Positions 1-4,637 of a stretch of DNA of 8,079 nt are shown piece after piece. The first letter of the stretch is position 1, and each line of letters begins with the position of its first letter. Both the position numbers and the translations under genes were made by a program. The stretch lies in contig DBTI01000050.1 of assembly GCA_002306975.1 (NCBI GenBank), positions 1-8,079 of the forward strand, in the 5' to 3' direction. This DNA comes from Ruminococcaceae bacterium UBA1320. GTDB lineage: Bacteria > Bacillota > Clostridia > Oscillospirales > Ethanoligenentaceae. Below the pieces are notes generated by a model. The model was given only the letters and a program-made list of their open reading frames with translations. It was not told where the DNA came from and ran no database searches.

Positions 1-280
1 CGCGGACATCGGGGTCGTCGGCAAAACGTAGGATATTGTCGTATGTCGTGCGAGCCTTCTGCTCTGCTGCCATATCCTCGGTAAGGTCTGTAATTGTGTC
101 GCCTTTGACAGCCAACGCGGCTGCGCTAAAAGGCGTTCCTGATGCGGCGGCAGGGTAGACACCAGCGGTGTGGTCTACAAAATAGTCCATGTAGCCGCCT
201 TTTTTTATGTCTTCCTCAGTCATGTTGCGGGTGAGCTGATAAACGATCGTACCAACCATTTCAAGATGGGCAAGTTCTTA
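1..280 (-). pseudogene. cotJC: CotJC-type manganese catalase, 3' part of an interrupted gene
   Basis: Reading the minus strand from 277 down to 1 gives 92 codons of a manganese catalase of the CotJC spore-coat family, a ferritin-like enzyme that disproportionates hydrogen peroxide. Visible landmarks are ELAHLEMVGTIVYQLTR, whose E-x-x-H supplies Mn ligands, then YFVDHTAGVYPAAASGTPF and EDMAAEQKAR, the next ligand-bearing helix. The family's N-terminal part (about 65 residues, including the ...RYLNQRYT... helix) should lie to the right of 277. Instead the frame meets TAA at 278-280 and then unrelated AT-rich sequence with no family similarity. The gene also continues past the left window edge, so its true C-terminus is not visible. 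Relative to the tail operon it lies on the opposite strand. The fragment itself is undamaged and about 56% GC, so the break looks like a clean insertion border rather than old decay. Family assignment is strong; interruption by an element is inference from one border. Confidence 0.92.
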
Positions 281-293
281 TGTACCAGTAAGA
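271..293. other. candidate attachment-site junction (chromosome/element border)
   Basis: CotJC coding sequence ends at 277. The sequence to its right reads as non-coding and AT-rich. A short inverted repeat straddles the border: TCTTA at 276-280 and TAAGA at 289-293, separated by TGTACCAG. On the cotJC strand the sequence just before ELAH reads GGTACATAA, whereas the family usually has ...DIGTEELAH, so GGTACA (encoding Gly-Thr) may be part of a core shared by both ends. Only one border is in the window, so the core cannot be fixed. Confidence 0.45.
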
Positions 294-331
294 TGTAGGT
301 GATAATTATTTTAGATGTATTTGCCGTCTGA

Positions 332-568
332 ATGATACTAATTATAGCTTCGACAAACTCCCAAAGACGCTTATATTCTTGCTCCAATTTTATTTCTGCC
401 GGTTATGGGGACAAGATAAAAAAGTCGCGCGAGCAATTAGGCTTTACTCAACGGGAGTTTGCCTCTTTTCTTAATGTCGGGCCTAGGACTGTTGGCAAAT
501 GGGAAAGTGCGCAAAGTGTACCATTTAGAAAAAATATTAAAAACATCCTTGCTTTGATATCGACCTAA
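332..568 (+). CDS. small Xre-type helix-turn-helix protein, possibly truncated
   Basis: This 78-codon frame ends in a clear Cro/C1 (Xre) helix-turn-helix domain at residues 27-78: GDKIKKSREQLGFTQREFA, then SFLNVGPRTVGKWESAQSVP. The GFTQREFA helix, the turn and the recognition helix GPRTVGKWE resemble the C-terminal DNA-binding domain of MqsA/YgiT-like antitoxins and other phage regulators. Residues 1-25 match nothing I recognise, and no good Shine-Dalgarno site precedes the ATG. The ORF may therefore be the C-terminal remnant of a longer regulator cut when the element border formed. It sits about 40 bases inside the border, where a repressor or excision-control gene could be expected. The DNA-binding domain is confident; the role and the start are not. 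Confidence 0.5.
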   Translation: MILIIASTNSQRRLYSCSNFISAGYGDKIKKSREQLGFTQREFASFLNVGPRTVGKWESAQSVPFRKNIKNILALIST

Positions 569-770
569 ACTCGAACATTGTCACCGTCCACTTTTGAAGA
601 TGAGGGTTGACGCCGATTTTTCTGATGAAAAATAATGGGTGCTATATATCTTTGTGTAATTTAATCACTCGATCTGGGCATTTGCTGGTCATATCGGATT
701 ATCTGAAGGTGTTTTAATTTCCATATCCATTGGAAATGTTAATCTTTTAAAATCCCGCTCATATTTGCTA

Positions 771-779
771 TGCTATAAA
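771..779 (+). promoter_or_regulatory. candidate extended -10 element
   Basis: TGCTATAAA matches an extended -10 (TGnTATAAT-like) about 40 bases ahead of the perfect hairpin at 818-868. No good -35 is seen at 17 bases upstream. Transcription from here would run straight into the hairpin and could give a transcript of roughly 85 bases. The call rests on this short motif only. Confidence 0.25.
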
Positions 780-817
780 AGATTTAGATTTTTGTTCAAA
801 ATGAGATATTTTGAAGC

Positions 818-868
818 AGAAGGTCAGGGCAGCCAACACTTTTTTAGTGTTGGCTGCCCTGACCTTCT
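818..868 (+). terminator. perfect 23-bp hairpin, probable terminator
   Basis: Left arm 818-840 and right arm 846-868 are exact reverse complements, separated by a TTTTT loop at 841-845. The stem core contains GGTCAGGGCAGCC. Only a short T run (868-870) follows, so it is a weaker intrinsic terminator than its stem suggests, and it might instead be a structured RNA or a protein-binding palindrome. It is the longest perfect inverted repeat in the gene-poor part of the element. Confidence 0.55.
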
Positions 869-1090
869 TTGTGATCTACTTTGTAACAGCTCCTTCTCCT
901 ACTATCCCCATCTGGACAACAAAACGTTTAGTCAGGTAAAAAAAGATAGCATTTATAGTGGAGGTACTCGTGTTATATCAAAACAAAACACATTTTTTTA
1001 AATATATAAAGAATATTATTAAATTGCAACACGAGCCATCCTACTCACTTTAAAGGCAAGCAGAAGGGTTTGTGTTATGGCTCCTTTTAT

Positions 1091-1135
1091 TATATACAAC
1101 TGAATAAATAATTAATATATGAACAGTTGTATATA
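1091..1135. repeat. 12-bp perfect inverted repeat with 21-base spacer
   Basis: TATATACAACTG at 1091-1102 is mirrored by CAGTTGTATATA at 1124-1135. The arms are about two helical turns or more apart, a spacing suited to a dimeric repressor or a recombinase accessory site, though a large-loop RNA hairpin is also possible. No flanking gene points to one role. Confidence 0.4.
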
Positions 1136-1314
1136 GGGACGACTAAACGCCGCAGCACATCGCACATCTGTGCTGAAAATTTTGCTAGCGCGAACGCACA
1201 GGTGCATTATATAACACAATGGCTTTGTGCTATGGTCAGATATATTAAAAACTTATTATGTTATATATAGTATTCAATTTAAGTGTAGTAGCTTCAACCT
1301 ACGAATTGCAAATA

Positions 1315-1349
1315 GATTGCAAGAAAAGTATTATTATAGATGATATACT
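1315..1349 (+). promoter_or_regulatory. candidate phage promoter P1 with activator-like box
   Basis: GATTGCAAG at 1315-1323 is followed, after exactly 20 bases, by TATACT at 1344-1349 with TG at 1341-1342, which is an extended -10. The site at 2112-2146 has the same arrangement. There is no consensus -35 at the usual spacing; the box abuts and partly covers that position, as expected for an activator-dependent promoter. Transcription would start near 1356 and meet the terminator at 1524-1562, giving about 205 bases of non-coding leader or small RNA ahead of the regulator gene. Confidence 0.4.
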
Positions 1350-1523
1350 ATTAATGCGTTAGATATAGTCATAAAATACAACTCTATAGATTAAAATGCA
1401 AAGTGATAGCATGCACAATTCATCGTAAAAAGTTTTTCAAGTGCAACGAATCTAGCTGAAATTTATGTATAAGGACATTGACATTCATGCGTAAATGTTG
1501 ATTAATCGTATTATTATCATAAG

Positions 1524-1562
1524 TGGCATTTCATATTTTTAATATGAAATGGCCATTTTTTT
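1524..1562 (+). terminator. intrinsic terminator upstream of the regulator gene
   Basis: TGGCATTTCATATT pairs with AATATGAAATGGCCA (one bulged C in the right arm), and a run of seven Ts follows at 1556-1562. This is a standard factor-independent terminator on the plus strand. It lies between candidate promoter P1 and the regulator gene, so the regulator needs either readthrough or its own promoter in the 100 bases that remain. Confidence 0.85.
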
Positions 1563-1664
1563 ATTAAATCAACTGCAAGAATTGATTTGAGTTAGACAAA
1601 GGATTAATACCTAAGGTCAACAAATTGCGTAGAGAAATTCAAAATTTTAACAGAGGTGTAAAAT

Positions 1665-2102
1665 ATGAATTGGCAGAATGAAGCTGTTGAGGATTTAAAA
1701 AAATACGCGCAGATGAAAGAAAGTCTTATAAATATACATGAACGTATAGCAGCCCTGGAATCTGATTATACTGGTATCAAGTCAATGGCTACTAATGAGG
1801 TCCCTATAAGAGGAGGATCAAGTAAGAATGAGGCCAGACTTATAAATAATATCGTTGAAAGAGAGAGACTTGAATGCACATATAATGCAACGGAAAAATT
1901 AGTCAAGCTTATAGAAAAAGGTTTAAGTTCTCTTGAAAAAAATGAGCAGTTGGTGCTGGAGCGTTTTTACATTTATCGATCGTGTGGACATGTTGAAAGA
2001 CTAATGGAAGAACTCAATTTTGAACAAAGACGCATTTATCAGATAAAAGATGTGGCTTTATATAAATTTACAATAAACATGTACGGCATAATTGATTATT
2101 GA
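1665..2102 (+). CDS. sigma-region-4-like phage transcriptional regulator (ArpU/RinA/DUF1492 style)
   Basis: A 145-residue protein with a charged, helical N-terminal half (MNWQNEAVEDLKKYAQMKES; NIHERIAALES) and a C-terminal helix-turn-helix resembling sigma-70 region 4 (residues about 85-138: LSSLEKNEQLVLERFYIYR, then a turn, then QRRIYQIKDVALYKFTINMYG). This architecture is typical of small regulators placed just ahead of packaging and structural genes in Firmicutes prophages, where ArpU/RinA-type proteins activate late transcription. The start is supported by AGAGGTG at 1652-1658. A strong terminator lies upstream and candidate promoter P2 directly downstream, so the probable target is the structural operon that follows. 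The usual next genes (terminase subunits, portal) are missing. Family-level call is fairly secure; target promoter is inference. Confidence 0.8.
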   Translation: MNWQNEAVEDLKKYAQMKESLINIHERIAALESDYTGIKSMATNEVPIRGGSSKNEARLINNIVERERLECTYNATEKLVKLIEKGLSSLEKNEQLVLERFYIYRSCGHVERLMEELNFEQRRIYQIKDVALYKFTINMYGIIDY

Positions 2103-2109
2103 ATGCAAA

Positions 2110-2146
2110 TTGACTGCAAGCTATTATGATTTTTTCATGCTATACT
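2110..2146 (+). promoter_or_regulatory. candidate late promoter P2
   Basis: GACTGCAAG at 2112-2120 (within TTGACTGCAAG) lies exactly 20 bases before TATACT at 2141-2146, which carries an upstream TG (2138-2139) as an extended -10. The box-to--10 distance and the TATACTA sequence are identical to P1. TTGACT at 2110-2115 resembles a -35 but is 25 bases away, too far for ordinary sigma-A recognition. This makes an activator such as the product of the adjacent regulator gene plausible. It is the only good promoter candidate ahead of the structural operon. Confidence 0.45.
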
Positions 2147-2190
2147 AATATCATCAAAAATAGGTTGCATTACCTGATTATATTGTGGCG

Positions 2191-2240
2191 CCAAAGTAAA
2201 ACACATCAGTATCTGAAGTTACTGATGTGTTTTACTTTGG
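2191..2240. repeat. perfect 21-bp inverted repeat (hairpin)
   Basis: Arms 2191-2211 and 2220-2240 are exact reverse complements around the 8-base loop TCTGAAGT; the stem centre reads AAAACACATCAGT. No T run follows directly, so it is not a classical terminator by itself, but another terminator starts three bases later. It falls inside the expected leader of P2 and could act in termination control or stabilise a short RNA. Confidence 0.6.
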
Positions 2241-2242
2241 CT

Positions 2243-2272
2243 AAAAACGTCCGTTAAAAAACGGGCGTTTTT
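2243..2272 (+). terminator. intrinsic terminator in the leader of the structural operon
   Basis: AAAAACGTCCGTT pairs with AACGGGCGTTTTT (one G-U pair) around an AAAA loop, ending in five Ts at 2268-2272. It sits about 115-120 bases after the expected P2 start and before the scaffold gene, so downstream expression requires readthrough, antitermination or another promoter. Confidence 0.85.
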
Positions 2273-2282
2273 CATATATAGC

Positions 2283-2347
2283 CAGAACGCCGGGTTAACG
2301 GCGACCTACCAAACGCTGGCGGCAACCAGCTGAAAAAGCCATGGAGG
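2283..2347 (+). promoter_or_regulatory. structured leader and ribosome-binding site of the scaffold gene
   Basis: This stretch is visibly richer in GC than its surroundings. It contains two short hairpins: CGCCG-GGTTAA-CGGCG at about 2289-2304 and GCTGG-CGGCAA-CCAGC at about 2316-2331, followed by a purine-rich Shine-Dalgarno GGAGG at 2343-2347. I match it to no named RNA family. GGAGG touches the ATG at 2348 but lies nine bases from the ATG at 2357, which decides the start of the next gene. Confidence 0.35.
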
Positions 2348-2356
2348 ATGGATACT

Positions 2357-2845
2357 ATGATTGATACAATCAAAAAGATGTTGAAGGAATCAGGCTGCCC
2401 TGTTGAATTGGTTGAGATAATTGGGAATCAGTTTGCTACCGAGATTGGCAGAGTAACAGTTCCTAAAAAAGAGTTCAACATGAAAGCCCAATTGGCAAGG
2501 AATCTTCAAGATCAGTTGCGGCAAAAGGAAGATGAGATAAAGAGTTTTGAAAAAGCTGCAGCCTTGACAGACTCTCTATCTAAACAACTTGCAGATCTCC
2601 AAAACAAGTACGATACTGAAACAAGAGAGTTAAAAGCAAATATTGAAATTCTCGCATTAAACCATGTGCTTGATCTGAAGCTTTTAAAGGTAAAAGAAAA
2701 AAATATGAATACCATCAGTAGCCTATACAATCAGCTAAATCGGCTATTAACTACGGACATTCATGTGATTTACTCATCTTCAAAGACAATTGAAGCACAT
2801 AGAAAAAAATGGAATTATCGGAGAAAACGATTTTTTGAATTTTAA
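2357..2845 (+). CDS. phage minor structural gp20-type scaffold protein, probably frameshifted
   Basis: The product (about 162 residues from ATG 2357, chosen because GGAGG is nine bases upstream) has a long coiled-coil centre: LARNLQDQLRQKEDEIKSFE, then SKQLADLQNKYDTETRELKANIE, then LNHVLDLKLLKVKEKNMNTI. This is the layout of gp20-type scaffolding proteins, which guide capsid assembly. In that family a short C-terminal helix follows the coil. Here the last part (after TTDIHVI) is basic and unlike the family, whereas another frame at 2769-2858 reads FTHLQRQLKHIEKNGIIGEN, closer to the expected end. That suggests a single-base change around 2769-2785. The major capsid gene that should follow is absent, so this gene is probably no longer under selection. 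Confidence 0.62.
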   Translation: MIDTIKKMLKESGCPVELVEIIGNQFATEIGRVTVPKKEFNMKAQLARNLQDQLRQKEDEIKSFEKAAALTDSLSKQLADLQNKYDTETRELKANIEILALNHVLDLKLLKVKEKNMNTISSLYNQLNRLLTTDIHVIYSSSKTIEAHRKKWNYRRKRFFEF

Positions 2846-2904
2846 CTTAATCTATCAGTGAGCACATTCTAAAAATTGAATAGCTTTAGCAGACGATAAG
2901 TTGG

Positions 2905-2919
2905 ACAAGTTCAACTTGT
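2905..2919. repeat. 15-base palindrome in the scaffold-connector gap
   Basis: ACAAGTT-C-AACTTGT is a perfect 7-bp inverted repeat around one central base. It lies in the 200-base stretch (2846-3048) without a convincing gene, where the capsid gene would be expected. Size and symmetry would suit an operator, but nothing else supports that. Confidence 0.3.
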
Positions 2920-3048
2920 TTTGCTGTTTAAGAAGTCAGAAGTGGAAATTATTATGAAATCGCAATTGCCAGCAGGGGCATCTGTATTACTGCAAACCGG
3001 TGAATAAGCAATTCACAGTAAAAAGTCTTAGGAAGGTGGTGATAAGAA

Positions 3049-3330
3049 ATGTCGTTGATTAAAAGTGCCACGGCGAATTTTTTCGATGGAACCTCCATCA
3101 AATGCGGTGCGTGTATTAGAGCGAGACGTACAATCTGGGATGATTTCAAAAACGGATTTGTTACAGACATTTCCGATAATACCGCAACTGTCCTCTATTA
3201 TGTTGAGCCTGGAAACGCCGCAAATTATTTTACGATAGACGCAAACGAGGTTGCGGCGGGGTTATGGCAAATATACTGGACACAGGACATGCAGTCTGTG
3301 AATACCGAGGGAGTGACCACAAGTGCTTGA
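3049..3330 (+). CDS. small phage protein at the head-tail connector position
   Basis: A 93-residue protein beginning MSLIKSATANFFDGTSIKCG and continuing ACIRARRTIWDDFKNGFVTD, then several predicted beta-strands (NTATVLYYVEPGNAANYFTI) and a final ANEVAAGLWQIYWTQDMQSV segment. I do not firmly recognise the family; the general look recalls small DUF5026-like proteins found between capsid and tail genes of Clostridia prophages, but that is memory-level evidence. A strong Shine-Dalgarno (GGAAGGTGGTGA, 3031-3042) supports the start. Its stop overlaps the GTG start of the next gene by eight bases, indicating translational coupling and membership of the tail operon. Confidence 0.72.
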   Translation: MSLIKSATANFFDGTSIKCGACIRARRTIWDDFKNGFVTDISDNTATVLYYVEPGNAANYFTIDANEVAAGLWQIYWTQDMQSVNTEGVTTSA

Positions 3331-4225
3331 AAAATTAATCTACAAGAAATTATGCAGTATTTCAGAATTAACAAGCGCGTTGGCCACGTATAAAGAACAG
3401 CCTGCCATTTTCTATGGCATGGCTCCAGAGGAGGATGCTGCAGGCTGGAGCACAGCAAAATACCCACGGATTGTATATTTCATTAATAGCAAGTACAATG
3501 CGGAACGCAGCTCGAGTGGATTACTCCTAATCAATTTGCTATGCAGCGCGGAAAACACTATCATGCCTGACGATTTCTCTGACATCATAATCGGTAACCT
3601 TTCAGAACTATTCTTTGTTGGGGAAACCACGACCACATGCTCTCTGTGGAACCGTACGGACAGTTTCAAACAATTGTACATGGGCAGTTTCGAACAACCG
3701 TATACAAGTATCACCAGTGGAACTGAGGAATCAAAAATCATATGCCGAACGCACACATTTGACTTAATCGAATTTCCGCCGGAGATATCGACAAACCCAG
3801 ATCCAATTGTTGGTCTAAATGAATGGATGAAAGTCAAGTTCCCGCAATGTAGCATTATCGGGCAGGACATTTTATCTGAGACATGGAAAGCTCAAGATTC
3901 TACACCGGCAATTTACTGGCGCACTAAGGCAGCAATTTCAGAGTTAAAAACAACTTATTCTGTAGCATGGGTGCAGGCAACTATGGTGTGCCACGTTATT
4001 TCCGACAGTCCAGTAGCACGTCGCAAATGGATTAGTGAAATCGTTAACCGGCTGTCAATTGAAGGCGAAATCGCATTAAGTGACAAATCACCTATGATAA
4101 TCACCCATCTCGAGTACAATGCGAATGGGAATCCCATAATAGATGGGCAAATCACTGTTCTTGGAACCTATGGGATATTGCGGCGAGATTTCGCCAGCAT
4201 TAAGCTGCAAAATATCAATCTATAG
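3323..4225 (+). CDS. tail-terminator/neck-like phage protein
   Basis: A 300-residue protein starting at GTG 3323, preceded by GAGGGAG at 3307-3313 and overlapping the preceding gene. It appears to have two related halves. Residues about 1-155 contain YPRIVYFINSKYN followed by GLLLINLLCSAENTIMPDDF and a helix. Residues about 165-290 contain TPAIYWRTKAAISELKTTY followed by AWVQATMVCHVISDSPVARR and the helix KWISEIVNRLS. The strand-then-helix order of each half resembles tail-terminator/tail-completion proteins (DUF3168-like), which cap the tail and join it to the head. The position, two genes ahead of the sheath, suits that role. No catalytic motif is seen. The family assignment is an inference from pattern and context. 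Confidence 0.72.
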   Translation: MLEKLIYKKLCSISELTSALATYKEQPAIFYGMAPEEDAAGWSTAKYPRIVYFINSKYNAERSSSGLLLINLLCSAENTIMPDDFSDIIIGNLSELFFVGETTTTCSLWNRTDSFKQLYMGSFEQPYTSITSGTEESKIICRTHTFDLIEFPPEISTNPDPIVGLNEWMKVKFPQCSIIGQDILSETWKAQDSTPAIYWRTKAAISELKTTYSVAWVQATMVCHVISDSPVARRKWISEIVNRLSIEGEIALSDKSPMIITHLEYNANGNPIIDGQITVLGTYGILRRDFASIKLQNINL

Positions 4226-4392
4226 CTATTTAATAAATAGAATGAGAAAAAGGAATTATGCTAAAATGTACGTCTGTAATGCTAGGATGCCGACGGGCTG
4301 GCGCTGTCAAGGACAACAATGCAGCGAACAAGCATTTTAGCTATCGAATTTTTCGAGAACTTTTGATGGATCGCTATAAAGGGGGACTCTAA

Positions 4393-4635
4393 ATGGCAGA
4401 AGATGCAGAAACTGCAAGTGCCACAATCATGAAAACAAAGTCAGAGGCAGCCTATGTGCCCAATACAGAAACAGGCGACACGTACGCAGCGGTAGAATTT
4501 GAAGGTGCATCTAACAGGTTTAATGTGCCCAAAGAATGCATCCGGGCTGCACTGAAAGAGCAAAAAAAAGCGGCTTATACTATGGACGAGGCCGCCGCAA
4601 TAATCAATAATTTTCTAAAACGGGAGGTTAAATAA
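4393..4635 (+). CDS. small hypothetical protein preceding the tail sheath
   Basis: An 80-residue acidic/alanine-rich protein (MAEDAETASATIMKTKSEAA; YAAVEFEGASNRFNVPKECI; ending in TMDEAAAIINNFLKREVK). GGGGG at 4381-4385 provides a Shine-Dalgarno site. The next gene, the sheath, starts two bases after its stop, with the sheath's own GGGAGGT lying inside this gene, so the two are tightly coupled. Small proteins of this kind often precede XkdK-type sheath genes, but I know no function. A 167-base gap separates it from the previous gene. Confidence 0.75.
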   Translation: MAEDAETASATIMKTKSEAAYVPNTETGDTYAAVEFEGASNRFNVPKECIRAALKEQKKAAYTMDEAAAIINNFLKREVK

Positions 4636-4637
4636 CA

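Larger units (their letters stand above)
569..1664. other. gene-poor AT-rich region of the element
   Basis: About 1.1 kb without a credible protein gene on either strand. It holds the long hairpin at 818-868, the inverted repeat at 1091-1135, a candidate promoter at 1315-1349 and the terminator at 1524-1562. Over 1261-1320 the GC content is about 28% by hand count. No integrase or recombinase gene is visible here, so if the element is mobile its recombinase should lie at the other end, beyond the window. Confidence 0.6.

Noticed and set aside
621..627. CTGATGA, the core motif of hammerhead ribozymes
   Set aside because: No stem II, no matching GAAA core and no flanking stems I/III; a chance heptamer.
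607..648. TTGACG with a downstream TGCTATATA as a promoter
   Set aside because: Spacing of about 30 bases between the two elements is far outside the normal range, and no gene follows closely.
765..1001. 78-codon plus-strand frame
   Set aside because: It runs through the perfect 23-bp hairpin, has no ribosome-binding site and has no recognisable protein features.
2954..3007. 17-codon frame MKSQLPAGASVLLQTGE
   Set aside because: Too short and without a clear ribosome-binding site; could be debris of the lost capsid region but cannot be supported.
4242..4340. 32-codon frame beginning MRKRNYAKMYVCNARMPTGW with two later cysteines
   Set aside because: The Cys pattern hints at a small zinc-binding protein, but there is no Shine-Dalgarno site and the Cys spacing fits no family I know; more likely a chance frame in the gap before 4393.
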